DNA of 33,366 bases, taken from contig DATBEM010000256.1 of NCBI GenBank assembly GCA_036276115.1, positions 1 to 33,366 of the forward strand, in the 5' to 3' direction. Each line of letters opens with the position of its first letter. Positions within the stretch are counted from its first letter, which is position 1. The translations under genes were made by a program, and so were the position numbers. The notes under the pieces are model-generated. The model was given only the letters and a program-made list of their open reading frames with translations, did not search any database and had not been told where the DNA came from. Of this stretch, positions 1 through 8,476 are shown in pieces. The stretch comes from Trebonia sp036276115 (GTDB lineage Bacteria > Actinomycetota > Actinomycetes > Streptosporangiales > Streptosporangiaceae).

Positions 1-1
1 G

Positions 2-979
2 ATGGCGCTGCCGCTACGCCCGCTCCGGGCCGGGCGGCTGCTCACCCGGGCCCTGGCCCCGGTCGCCCCGGCGTCCGCGGGCACGCCGGCCTCGCCGTTC
101 CCGGGCGGGACCGCGAGCACCCCCGCGCCCCCGGGCGGGGCAACGCCCCCGGTCAGCGCGATGGCAGCCGCCCCGGCCCCACCGCCCGGGCCACCCGTCC
201 GGCTGACCCCGCCCGCATTGCCGGCCACGGTGACACCACCGGCCACGACGACGCCGGCCACGGTGACGCTGCCAGCCACGACGACGCAGGCCCTGGCCGC
301 CCGACTCGCGCAGCTCCCCGGGACAGGGCCAGCCGGGACACCGGCCGAGGACGCTCCCGCCGCGCCATCGCTTCCCGGTCAGCCGGCCAGCGCCTCGGCG
401 ACGGCGCACCCGGTGGCGGGGCTCCCGCTCCGAGCGCCGGGGCTGACCGCGGTTCCCGCGGACCGCCCGCCAGCCGGCGCCGCGGCCGGCGCCGTCGTGC
501 GCGGGGCCGCGCCGCGGCCGGTCGTGACCGCACGGCCTGCCGCCGCGACCTGGCCCAGGCCGGCGGGGACAGCGGTCCCGATGCCCGCCCGGGCGACCAT
601 GGCCGGACCCGCGCCCGCACCCGGCGAGGCGCTGACCTGGCCGCAGCCGTTCGTCGGCGGACATGGGGCCAGCCCCGCCCCCGGCGGCGTCCCCGCGGTC
701 CTTCCCCTGGCCGGCGGCCGTCTGATGGCGGGCGCCGCCAGCCACGAGCAGGCGGCCCCGTTCGCGTCCAGCCTGACCTCGCGGGTGCCCGGCGCGGCCC
801 GCCCCGCCCCGGCCGGGGGCGTCGCGGCCGGCCCCGGAGCCACGGCCGCTCCCGCCCCGGAAGGCCCGGCCCGCAAGCCGCAGGCCGACCGGATTGACCT
901 GGACTTGCTGGCGGGCCAGGTCCAGCGCCGGGTCGTGCGCCAGCTCGCGATCGAGGCCGAGCGCCGGAGGTTCCGCTGA
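2..979 (+). CDS. Pro/Ala-rich protein of the contractile injection cluster (5' end possibly cut)
   Basis: I do not recognise a named family. An ATG lies at base 2, but the frame is open to the window edge, so the true start may be upstream. Roughly residues 1-285 are low-complexity Pro/Ala/Gly/Thr, with short repeats such as PATVTPPATTTPATVTLPA. The last 35 residues look different: an amphipathic, Arg/Leu-rich segment (DRIDLDLLAGQVQRRVVRQL, then AIEAERRR) that reads like a short conserved docking helix. It is the first gene of a tightly packed baseplate operon: its TGA shares one base with the ATG of the LysM gene. I infer a structural or assembly accessory of the injection particle whose C-terminal helix contacts a baseplate or adaptor protein while the disordered part acts as a tether. 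Function is not established by sequence. Confidence 0.6.
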   Translation: MALPLRPLRAGRLLTRALAPVAPASAGTPASPFPGGTASTPAPPGGATPPVSAMAAAPAPPPGPPVRLTPPALPATVTPPATTTPATVTLPATTTQALAARLAQLPGTGPAGTPAEDAPAAPSLPGQPASASATAHPVAGLPLRAPGLTAVPADRPPAGAAAGAVVRGAAPRPVVTARPAAATWPRPAGTAVPMPARATMAGPAPAPGEALTWPQPFVGGHGASPAPGGVPAVLPLAGGRLMAGAASHEQAAPFASSLTSRVPGAARPAPAGGVAAGPGATAAPAPEGPARKPQADRIDLDLLAGQVQRRVVRQLAIEAERRRFR

Positions 980-1680
980 TGGGGCTCATCGACCTGAGCA
1001 GGCTGGCCGACCCCACCGGGGCGGCTCCCGAAACCGTGCAGAAGCTGCAGATCACCTACACCGGAGGCCCGGCTCGCAGCATCCAGGCCATCATCGTGGC
1101 CTACAACCCGGGCCAGGTCAGCCGGTCCCGTTACGTGAACTGGCACCCGGCCAAGGTGAGCCCGGGCGAGAACCGTCTCTGGACGGTGCCGCAGCAGTTC
1201 ATCGCCCTGGAACCGGAAACGCTGTCGGTGGACCTGTTCTTCGACACCTACGAGAGCGGGCAGGACGTGACCCGGGCGACCAGGCAGGTCGCCACGCTCG
1301 CCGCCATCGACCAGGAGATGCACAGCCCGCCGGTATGCCGCCTGAGCTGGGGCACCCAGTCGGAGATCTTCACCGGCGTGCTGACCTCGCTCGACCAGCG
1401 GTTCACGCTGTTCCTCAGCGACGGGACCCCGGTCCGGGCGACGCTGAGCTGCACCTTCACCGAGTACATGACGACCGCGGCGGCGAAGGCGGCCGAGCCG
1501 CACTCGGCCGACGTGGCCAAGACCTGGGTGGCCAGGCGGGGCGACACGCTGGCGAGCATCGCCGCGCAGGAATACCAGGACCCGGCCCGGTGGCGGGACA
1601 TCGCGGTCGCCAACGGCATCAGCAACCCCCGCGTCCTGCTGCCGGGCACCACGCTGACCATTCCCAAGCTGGCCGGGTGA
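979..1680 (+). CDS. CIS tube/baseplate adaptor with C-terminal LysM domain (Afp7-like)
   Basis: A 233-residue protein. Residues about 20-165 form the CIS-tube-type adaptor domain, including VDLFFDTYESG and a strand-rich segment ending LSCTFTEY. Residues about 180-233 are a LysM fold (RRGDTLASIAAQEY, WRDIAVANGI, LLPGTTLTIP). In Afp/PVC-type particles and T4 (gp53), LysM adaptors sit between the inner tube and the hub and hold the baseplate together; the LysM here is structural rather than peptidoglycan-binding. The start is fixed by the one-base overlap with the upstream stop. Its own stop overlaps the GTG of the next gene, which points to translational coupling. Confidence 0.9.
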   Translation: MGLIDLSRLADPTGAAPETVQKLQITYTGGPARSIQAIIVAYNPGQVSRSRYVNWHPAKVSPGENRLWTVPQQFIALEPETLSVDLFFDTYESGQDVTRATRQVATLAAIDQEMHSPPVCRLSWGTQSEIFTGVLTSLDQRFTLFLSDGTPVRATLSCTFTEYMTTAAAKAAEPHSADVAKTWVARRGDTLASIAAQEYQDPARWRDIAVANGISNPRVLLPGTTLTIPKLAG

Positions 1681-2717
1681 CGCCGGTGCCCGCGAGCTCG
1701 GCCGTCCCCGACTTCGCCGTCGCCGTCAACGGCGCCCCGCTGTCGCCGGCCGCGGCCAGCGACGTGCACGCGATCCGCGTGGACGAGGCCCTCGACGTGC
1801 TCAGCATGTTCACCATCGAGCTGTACTGCTGGGACCCCGAGACCCTGACGATCACCTGGCCGGACGACCCCGCGTTCGCGGTCGGCAACCAGGTCGCGAT
1901 CTCGCTCGGCTACGTGAACGCGCTCACCGAGGTCATGACGGCCGAGATCACCGGGCTGGAGCTGTCGGTCAGCCAGGACCGGCCGCCGATGCTCACGGTG
2001 CGCGGCCATGACCTGCGCCACCGGCTGGGCCGGGGCCGCAAGACCCGGGGCTTCGCGGCGACCACCGATAGCTCGATCGCGTCCACCGTCGCCGTCGAGG
2101 CGGGGCTGACCGCGCAGGTCACCGACAGCGGCACCACGCACGACCTGGTGCTGCAGAGCAACCAGAGCGACCTGGAACTGCTGCGGGAGCGGGCCGGCCT
2201 GATCGGCTACGAGTTCTACGTCCGCGACCGGGTGCTGCACTTCCACCCGCCCGCCGACGACCAGCCGCCCGCCCTGACCCTTGACGCCCTTGGCGACCTG
2301 ACCAGCTTCGCGCCCCGGCTGAGCTCGCTGGGCCAGTCAGGCCAGGTGGCGGCGCGCGGCTGGGACGTGCAGGCCAAGCAGCCACTGGCCAGCCAGCTCA
2401 GCGCGCCCGGCGGCGGGGCCAGCTCCGACCGTGCCTTCGGGCTGAGCACCACCCTGGTGGTGGCCGACGCGCCGCTGGTGACGGCGGGCGACGCCGACCA
2501 GGCCGCCCGCGGCATCGCGGCCGCCGTGGGGGCCGGGTACGTGCGCGGCGAGGGCGAGCTGGCGGGGCGCCCGGACCTCCACGCCGGGGTGAGCGTCGCG
2601 CTGACCGGGGCCGGCCAGACGTTCAGCGGCACCTACTACGTGACCTCGGTGCGGCACTCGCTGCTCCTGGGCGACGGCTTCCGCACGAGCTTCGACGTCC
2701 GGCGATCGGGGACCTGA
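1677..2717 (+). CDS. Baseplate hub protein, phage late control gene D family
   Basis: A 346-residue homologue of phage P2 gpD and of the N-terminal half of VgrG/Afp8. It forms the trimeric hub that joins the tail tube to the spike. Visible hallmarks are the hub-domain stretch SDLELLRERAGLIGYEFYVR (around residues 165-184) and the C-terminal segment GTYYVTSVRHSLLLGDGFRT. I chose GTG at 1677 because it overlaps the preceding stop (GTGA) and all upstream in-frame sequence lies in the LysM gene in another frame. In many injection systems the hub and the OB-fold spike are fused in one VgrG-like protein. Here they are two genes, separated by one base. Confidence 0.9.
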   Translation: MTPVPASSAVPDFAVAVNGAPLSPAAASDVHAIRVDEALDVLSMFTIELYCWDPETLTITWPDDPAFAVGNQVAISLGYVNALTEVMTAEITGLELSVSQDRPPMLTVRGHDLRHRLGRGRKTRGFAATTDSSIASTVAVEAGLTAQVTDSGTTHDLVLQSNQSDLELLRERAGLIGYEFYVRDRVLHFHPPADDQPPALTLDALGDLTSFAPRLSSLGQSGQVAARGWDVQAKQPLASQLSAPGGGASSDRAFGLSTTLVVADAPLVTAGDADQAARGIAAAVGAGYVRGEGELAGRPDLHAGVSVALTGAGQTFSGTYYVTSVRHSLLLGDGFRTSFDVRRSGT

Positions 2718-2718
2718 C

Positions 2719-3354
2719 ATGGGCGACTACGACGAGCTGTTCCCGAGCCGGGCCGCCGCCCCGGTGCTGGCGGGCGTCTGCGTGGGCGTGGTCACGAACA
2801 CGCGCGACCCCGACGGGCTGGGCCGGGTCAAGCTGCGGCTGCCGTGGCTGTCGCCCGACACCGAGACCGACTGGGCCCGGATCGCCGCGCCGATGGCCGG
2901 CCCGGGCCGCGGCGCCTACTTCCCGCCCGAGGTCGACGACGAGGTACTGGTGGCGTTCGAGCACGGCAGCCCGCAGCGCCCGTACGTGATCGGCGCGCTG
3001 TGGAACGGGGTCGACAAGCCGCCCGACCCCAACGAGAACGGCACCAACGACATCCGGGTGATCAAGTCGCGCAGCGGCCACGTCATCCGCCTGACCGACA
3101 CCGAGGGCGGGGAGAAGATCGAGGTCATCGACAAGTCCGGCCAGAACTCGGTCGTCATCGACACCGCCGCCAACGCCGTCCAGGTGACGGCCGGGCAGGA
3201 CGTGACGATCAGCGCGGGCAGCGGCACGCTCACGCTCAAGGGCACGTCGGTCAAGATCCAGGCCCAGGCCGAGCTCAGCGTCCAGGGGGCGACCGCGAAG
3301 GTCACCGCGGACGGCGAGCTGGTGCTCAAGGGCGCGACCGTGGCCATCAACTAA
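2719..3354 (+). CDS. Spike protein, phage baseplate assembly protein V (gp5/VgrG OB-fold) family
   Basis: A 211-residue protein. Residues about 15-110 carry the gpV/gp5-like OB fold: CVGVVTNTRDPDGLGRVKLR, then DDEVLVAFEHGSPQRPYVIG and ALWNG, the classic VgrG-type signature. Residues about 120-211 are repeated short beta strands (QVTAGQDVTI, TLTLKGTSVKI, ELVLKGATVAI) that would form the triangular beta-helix needle. It continues the function of the upstream hub gene and would carry the PAAR tip encoded next. No extra C-terminal enzymatic domain is present, so this is a plain spike and not an evolved effector-VgrG. Confidence 0.92.
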   Translation: MGDYDELFPSRAAAPVLAGVCVGVVTNTRDPDGLGRVKLRLPWLSPDTETDWARIAAPMAGPGRGAYFPPEVDDEVLVAFEHGSPQRPYVIGALWNGVDKPPDPNENGTNDIRVIKSRSGHVIRLTDTEGGEKIEVIDKSGQNSVVIDTAANAVQVTAGQDVTISAGSGTLTLKGTSVKIQAQAELSVQGATAKVTADGELVLKGATVAIN

Positions 3355-3395
3355 CAGAGCCATCTATTAACGGGCCAGCAACGACAGGAGGCAGC

Positions 3396-3788
3396 ATGGG
3401 ACAGCCCGCGGCGAAGGCCGGGGACCGGGTGGTCGGGATTGACGTTCACATCGTGCTCCCGCCCCCCTCGGCCCCGCCGGCCAGCCTGCCGCACCCGTTC
3501 ACCGGGGTCATCGCGGGCGGCGTGAGCAGCGACGTGCTGATCATGGGCAAGCCCGCGGCCACGGTGGGCAGCACGGCGACCAATGCCCCGGCCCACGTGC
3601 CGACGGCGCCGGGAATCTCGTTCCAGCGGCCGCCGTCCAACCTGGGCACGGTCAAGCAGGGCAGCGCCACCGTCACCATCAACGGCAAGCCGGCCGCCCG
3701 GGCGGGCGACCCGGCCGACACCTGCAACGACCCGGAAGACATCCCAGCCGGCACGGTGGTCGCGGCCGGGACGGTGATGATCGGGTGA
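3396..3788 (+). CDS. PAAR-domain spike tip protein (Afp10-like)
   Basis: A 130-residue PAAR-type protein that would cap the beta-helix spike and sharpen the puncturing device. The two symmetrical PAAR segments are visible: AAKAGDRVVG with DVLIMGKPAATVGSTATN near the N-terminus, and GSATVTINGKPAARAGDPAD near the C-terminus. There is no C-terminal toxin extension. The ATG at 3396 has a consensus ribosome site AGGAGG at 3386-3391. It is the only gene in the block with a clear gap (41 bases) and a strong site of its own, which would favour high or independent translation. The stop overlaps the GTG of the gp25 gene. Confidence 0.9.
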   Translation: MGQPAAKAGDRVVGIDVHIVLPPPSAPPASLPHPFTGVIAGGVSSDVLIMGKPAATVGSTATNAPAHVPTAPGISFQRPPSNLGTVKQGSATVTINGKPAARAGDPADTCNDPEDIPAGTVVAAGTVMIG

Positions 3789-4171
3789 GCGGCTTCTCCG
3801 GCAGCGGGTGGGCCTTCCCGGTCCAGCGGGCGGCCGACGGCACGATCGCGCGGTCGGCCGATCCCGACGGCGCGGTCGAGGACGCGATCGCGATGATCCT
3901 CGGCACCGCCCCCGGCGAGCGGGTGATGCAGCCCGACTACGGCACCCCCGTCGGCGATTACGTGTTCGCCCCGGTCAACGCGGGCACCACCGGGCAGGTC
4001 TCGCAGGCCGTGCAGGCGGCCCTGGCCGAGTGGGAGCCGCGCATCGACGTGCTCGACGTGACGACGACGGCCGACCCGGGCGACCCCCGCCGCCTGCTCG
4101 TGGCGATCACCTACCAGGTCCGGTCGACCAACAGCCGGAACAACCTGGTCTACCCCTTCTACCTGGAGTGA
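3785..4171 (+). CDS. Baseplate wedge protein, GPW/gp25 family (Afp9-like)
   Basis: A 128-residue gp25-like protein, the conserved baseplate component that nucleates sheath assembly in T4, T6SS (TssE) and Afp-type particles. Family signatures are RVMQPDYGTPVGDYVFAPVN (about residues 45-64), the region around AALAEWEPRIDVLDV, and the closing strand around NLVYPFYLE. GTG at 3785 overlaps the PAAR stop (GTGA), and the gene's stop overlaps the next GTG in the same way, so PAAR, gp25 and the large J protein are likely translationally coupled. Confidence 0.92.
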   Translation: MSGFSGSGWAFPVQRAADGTIARSADPDGAVEDAIAMILGTAPGERVMQPDYGTPVGDYVFAPVNAGTTGQVSQAVQAALAEWEPRIDVLDVTTTADPGDPRRLLVAITYQVRSTNSRNNLVYPFYLE

Positions 4172-7100
4172 GCGTGGACGCCCCCCTTGTCGACGCGCGC
4201 ACCAGCGACGTCCTCGCCGCCCGGACCGCCACGCTGGCCACCGGCTACAGCCAGTGGTCCCCGCCCGCTCCCGGCGCGACCGACCCGGGCAGCGCCCTGA
4301 TCGGCGTGTTCGCCCGCTTCGCGGGCCTGGTCACGGACCACCTGAACCAGGCGCCGCTGCGCAACTTCGTGTCGTTCCTCAACCTCATCGGCACCCAGCC
4401 CCAGCCGCCGCGGCCTGCGGTGGTGCCGCTCACGTTCAGCCTCGCCAGCGGCGCGAGCGCCGGCGCGCTGGTCCCGGCCGGGACACCGGTCGCGACCGCC
4501 GACGACACCCGGTTCGAAACCGACGCCGACCTGACGGTGTCCCCGGCCAACCTGGTCGCGGTGTTCGTCGGCGATCCCGAAGACGACCAGTTCAGCGACC
4601 GCACCAGCCCCTCCGGCCCGTTCGCGGCGTTCACCGGCGACCAGCCGGTGCCGCACGACCTGCTCATCGGGGTCACCCCGACGACGGCCGCCGGGCCGCT
4701 CACGGTCCTGCTGACCACGCCGGACGCGCCCTTCTGGGATGCCCCCCCGGTCACGTGGGCGGCGTGGGACGGCGCCAGCTGGGTGCCCGTCACCGCCACC
4801 CTGGCCCGCGGCGGCGGCGACCTCGCCGTCGCCCTGGCCGCCGTCCCGCCGCTGCCGGCCCTGGCGCTCGGCGGCGTGAGCGCCGGCTGGGTGCGGGCGA
4901 GCCTGGCCCACGGCCTGCCGGTCGGCCCCGAGGGCCTGGCGCCGGAGTCAGTCGCGGTCGGCACCCGCAACCCGCAGGACATGGCGGCCGGGCTGGCGCC
5001 CTTCGGGGACGCCAGCGCCACCGTCAAGTGGTTCTACCTCAGCGCCGACGACACCCTGGCCCCCGGCGGGGCGCTCGCGCACCTGCGGGTGACGCTGGAC
5101 ACGCCCGCCCAGGGCGCTGGCGTCCAGCTCAACTGGACCTACAAGCTCGGCAGCACCTGGGTGCCGCTGGGCGTGTCCACGACCGGCGCCGCCAGCGCGA
5201 GCGGCAGCCCGGCCGGGTTCAGCGACGGCACGCTCGGGCTCACCCAGGACGGGTCGGTCGACTTCAGCACGCCGGCCGACTGGCCCGTGTCGCTGTACCG
5301 GACCCGGCTGGGCCGGTGGCTGCGGCTCGAGGTCGCCGCCGGGGGCGGCAGCTACACGACGCTGCCGGTCATCGACGCGATCACCGTGACCTACGAGTGG
5401 GACCTGCCGCAGGTGGCCGCCGTCGCGCTGGCGGGCGACCCGGCCCCGGCGCCCGCGGCGGTGACGGCGGCCGCCCTCAACGGGGCGCCGGTCGACGCGA
5501 CCCGCCCGTTCTGGCCGTTCGGCCCCCAGCCGGCCTACGGCGACACGCTGGAGATCGCGGTCCCGCCGGGCCTGGCCGCCCCCCTGACCCTGGACCTGAC
5601 GCTGGTCAACCCCCAGGGGGCGGCCGGCCCACTCCCGGTCCCGGCCGTCGCGGCGGCCCCCGCCATCGCGTGGGACTCCTTCGACGGCACCGCCTGGACC
5701 CCGATGACCGCGGCCAACGGCGGCTTCTTCAGCGCTGGCGGCCAGCAGGCGCTCGCCCCGGCCGCCGGGGCGGGAACGATCACCAAGGTCCGGGCCCGCC
5801 TGGACGAGGCGGACCCGTACGGGAAGCCCGCCAGCTACGTGGCCGACGCGGCCACCGGAGGCTACACCTACGTGGCGTCGTCGTTCGCCCCGCCAGTCGC
5901 CGCCGCCCTGGCCTGGGTCCCCGGGCCGGGGCCGCAGGCGCCGCCGCTGGCGGTCATGACCCACGACGACCAGGGGTACGTGGCCCGGACCGGGAGCTTC
6001 CCGATGTTCGAGCCGGGCCAGGAGGTGAACCCGGCCCTGTACCTGGGCTTCGACCGGCCGCCGGGCGCGTCCCCGGTGGCCTTGTACATCGCGGTCGCCG
6101 ACCCTGACCCGGCCGAGGTCAGCGCCGACCAGCTGGCTGGCCTCGACCCGGCGACGGCCGCCATCCTCAGCTGGCAGTACCTGTCGCCGGCGGGCTGGTC
6201 GCCGCTGCCCGCGCTGGACGCCACGGCGACGCTGTCGGGCAGCGGCGCGGTCGCGTTCCTGCCGCCGGCCGACCTGAGCGCCGGGACGCGCTTCGGCGTG
6301 ACCGCGACGTGGATCCGGCTGTGCTGGGACAGCGGCTACTTCCCGGTCGCCCCGCAGCTCGCCGCCGTGCTGGCCAACACCGTGACCGCCACCCAGGCGA
6401 TGACCATCACCGGCGAGGTGCTCGGATCGGGGAACGGCAGCCCGGGCCAGGCGCTGGCGACCGCGCAGGCGCCGGTCCTGCCGGGGGCGGTGCTGGAGGT
6501 GCGGGCGGCCGACGGCACCTGGGCGGCCTGGCAGGCGGTGACCGACTTCTACGACGCCGGGCCGGCCGACCAGTGCTACACGCTGGACCCGCTCACCGGC
6601 ACGGTCACCTTCGGGGACGGCGCGGCCGGGGCAATGCCCCCGGTGGCGCCGTCCAACGTCCGGATCAGCTACCGGACGGGCGGCGGCCCCGGCGGGAACC
6701 AGCCGCCCGGCGCGGCCAGCACCCTGAAGGCAGCCCTGGCCTCGGTCGACTCAGTCACCAACTACCTGCCCGCGCAGGGCGGCGCGGTGGCCGAGCCGCT
6801 GGACGCGGTGCTCGCCCGGGGGCCGCTGGTGCTGCGCCACCGCGAGCGGGCGGTGACCGCCCAGGACCTGGAGGACCTCGCCCGGGAGGCATCGACCGAC
6901 GTCGCCCGGGTCAAGGCGATCGTCCCGGCCGAGTATGACCCGCTCGCCTTGTGGATGGACCCGGCGAGCCCGGTCCTGCTGCCCGGGCACACGTCCTCCG
7001 ACGCGGGCAGCTGCGGGGTCATCATCGTGCCGGACAGCGCCGCCGCCTGCCCGGCCCCCGGGTACGGGCTGATCGCCCAGGTGCGGCAGTACCTGGGCGA

Positions 7101-7530
7101 CCGGTGCGGCCCGACCGTGGCGCCGTGGGTGGCGGGCCCGGAGTGGATCAGCGCCGCCGTCAGCGTCACCGTCATCCCGGCCAGCATCGAGACGGCCGAC
7201 CAGGTCAGGGAGGCCGTGCTCACGGCCCTGGCGGCCTTCCTGCACCCGCTGACCGGCGGGCTGGACGGGACAGGATGGGCGTTCGGCCGCAAGCCGCACG
7301 CGTCGGAGGTCTACGCCGTGATCGAGCGGGTGCCCGGCGTCGACCACGTCGGCCCGCTGGCGCTTACCCTCACCCCCGCGTCACCGGACCTGGCCGACCG
7401 GATCTCCCAGGTACTGGACGAGACCATCGCCCACGCGGCCGACCCGGTCGCCAGCGATGTCGCCCAGTGGCTATCGCGGGCGCTGGTCCACTCCGGGGAC
7501 CACGCCGTGACCATGAGCCTGGAGGGCTAG
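4168..7530 (+). CDS. Large baseplate assembly protein, baseplate J/gp6-like (Afp11-like)
   Basis: A 1120-residue wedge protein of the kind annotated as putative baseplate assembly protein. The N-terminus (SALIGVFARFAGLVTDHLNQ, then VPAGTPVATADDTRFETDAD) matches the core-bundle and first beta region. The middle, about residues 150-800, is a chain of beta-sandwich-like segments, several with the pattern W-x-x-(F/W)-DG-x-x-W-x-P-(L/M/V). The baseplate J core follows around residue 830 (RISYRTGGGPGGNQPPGAAS) through RHRERAVTAQDLEDLARE. The C-terminal part contains GTGWAFGRKPHASEVY and RVPGVDHV. GTG at 4168 overlaps the gp25 stop; GTG at 4174 is an alternative two codons in. Wedge proteins form the baseplate ring and transmit the contraction signal. 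Confidence 0.9.
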   Translation: MSVDAPLVDARTSDVLAARTATLATGYSQWSPPAPGATDPGSALIGVFARFAGLVTDHLNQAPLRNFVSFLNLIGTQPQPPRPAVVPLTFSLASGASAGALVPAGTPVATADDTRFETDADLTVSPANLVAVFVGDPEDDQFSDRTSPSGPFAAFTGDQPVPHDLLIGVTPTTAAGPLTVLLTTPDAPFWDAPPVTWAAWDGASWVPVTATLARGGGDLAVALAAVPPLPALALGGVSAGWVRASLAHGLPVGPEGLAPESVAVGTRNPQDMAAGLAPFGDASATVKWFYLSADDTLAPGGALAHLRVTLDTPAQGAGVQLNWTYKLGSTWVPLGVSTTGAASASGSPAGFSDGTLGLTQDGSVDFSTPADWPVSLYRTRLGRWLRLEVAAGGGSYTTLPVIDAITVTYEWDLPQVAAVALAGDPAPAPAAVTAAALNGAPVDATRPFWPFGPQPAYGDTLEIAVPPGLAAPLTLDLTLVNPQGAAGPLPVPAVAAAPAIAWDSFDGTAWTPMTAANGGFFSAGGQQALAPAAGAGTITKVRARLDEADPYGKPASYVADAATGGYTYVASSFAPPVAAALAWVPGPGPQAPPLAVMTHDDQGYVARTGSFPMFEPGQEVNPALYLGFDRPPGASPVALYIAVADPDPAEVSADQLAGLDPATAAILSWQYLSPAGWSPLPALDATATLSGSGAVAFLPPADLSAGTRFGVTATWIRLCWDSGYFPVAPQLAAVLANTVTATQAMTITGEVLGSGNGSPGQALATAQAPVLPGAVLEVRAADGTWAAWQAVTDFYDAGPADQCYTLDPLTGTVTFGDGAAGAMPPVAPSNVRISYRTGGGPGGNQPPGAASTLKAALASVDSVTNYLPAQGGAVAEPLDAVLARGPLVLRHRERAVTAQDLEDLAREASTDVARVKAIVPAEYDPLALWMDPASPVLLPGHTSSDAGSCGVIIVPDSAAACPAPGYGLIAQVRQYLGDRCGPTVAPWVAGPEWISAAVSVTVIPASIETADQVREAVLTALAAFLHPLTGGLDGTGWAFGRKPHASEVYAVIERVPGVDHVGPLALTLTPASPDLADRISQVLDETIAHAADPVASDVAQWLSRALVHSGDHAVTMSLEG

Positions 7531-7534
7531 CGGA

Positions 7535-8476
7535 ATGCCGATCCCCGTCCCCGGCGATGACGCGGTCGCGTTCGCCGACCTCATGGCCCAGGCCCGGACG
7601 CTGATCCCGGCGCTGGACCCGGGCTGGACCGACCTGAACCCGAGCGACCCCGGCATCATCTTGGCCGAGCTGTTCGCCTGGCTCACCGAGATGATGATGT
7701 TCCAGGCCGACCAGGTGACCGCGGAGAACACGCGGGCGTTCCTGGCCCTGCTGGAGGGACCGGACGGGACCAGCTGGAAGCTGCCCCTCGCGCCCGCGGT
7801 AGCGCAGGTCGTCCGGGGGCTGCGCGAGCGGTACCGGGCGGTGACCGCCGACGACATCGCCTACCTGCTGACAGCCACCTGGCCCGGCACCGACGAGGCC
7901 CGCCAGCTCGAGGCCGCCACGGTGGCCCGGGTGCTCTGCCTGCCGAACGTCGACCTCACCGCGGCCGACCCCACCGCGCCCGCCCCGGCGCACCTCAGCG
8001 TGGTGGTGGTGCCGGGCGCGGGGAGCGGCAGCGGCCTCCCGGTGCCGTCGCCTGACCTGCTGAGAGCGCTGCAGGCCTTCCTGCTGCCGCGCCGGCTGCT
8101 GACCACCCGCCACCACGTGGTCGGCCCGGGCTACCAGCCGGTCCAGGTGCGGGCCGACATCGCGCTGCAGCCCGACGCGGTGGCGGACACCGCCCTCGCC
8201 GCCGCCGAGGCCGCCCTCGCGGCCCTGCTCGACCCGCTGGCGGGCGGCCCGGCCGGCACCGGCTGGCCGTTCGGCCGGCCGGTGTTCGACTCCGAGGTGT
8301 ACGCGGCGCTGGCGGCCGTCCCCGGGGTCGACTACGTCGAGAACCTGGCCCTGACGGCGGCCGCGCCTGGCCCGGCTGACCTGCCCCAGCTCACCGGGGT
8401 CATGTTCACCGGCTACGGCAGCGACGGCCGCACCTACCCTTACCCCGAGGCCCCGGCCAGCGAGGAAACCTCATGA
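7535..8476 (+). CDS. Second, short baseplate J-like wedge protein
   Basis: A 313-residue protein. Its N-terminus (WTDLNPSDPGIILAELFAWL, about residues 27-46) is the typical opening of Afp11-type wedge proteins. Its C-terminus (GTGWPFGRPVFDSEVY, AAVPGVDYVENL, about residues 241-272) is paralogous to the C-terminus of the upstream 1120-residue protein. The long beta-sandwich middle and the glycine-rich J core are absent, so it resembles a wedge protein reduced to its two ends. The wedge heterodimer in T4 (gp6/gp7) and Afp (Afp11/Afp12) suggests it partners the large protein. GGAGGG at 7521-7526, inside the end of the upstream gene, is the likely ribosome site. Its stop overlaps the next ATG (ATGA). 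Confidence 0.85.
   Translation: MPIPVPGDDAVAFADLMAQARTLIPALDPGWTDLNPSDPGIILAELFAWLTEMMMFQADQVTAENTRAFLALLEGPDGTSWKLPLAPAVAQVVRGLRERYRAVTADDIAYLLTATWPGTDEARQLEAATVARVLCLPNVDLTAADPTAPAPAHLSVVVVPGAGSGSGLPVPSPDLLRALQAFLLPRRLLTTRHHVVGPGYQPVQVRADIALQPDAVADTALAAAEAALAALLDPLAGGPAGTGWPFGRPVFDSEVYAALAAVPGVDYVENLALTAAAPGPADLPQLTGVMFTGYGSDGRTYPYPEAPASEETS

Noticed and set aside
153..1503. Long minus-strand open frames over the first CIS genes
   Set aside because: Arg/Pro-rich composition without motifs; the plus strand carries the conserved LysM adaptor over much of the same stretch.
2719..3788. Effector toxin fused to the spike or PAAR protein
   Set aside because: Both proteins end right after their structural folds, with no extra C-terminal domain.
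4254..6107. 617-codon plus-strand frame inside the large wedge gene
   Set aside because: It is an Arg/Pro/Gly-rich frame-shifted reading of the wedge gene, typical of high-GC coding DNA.
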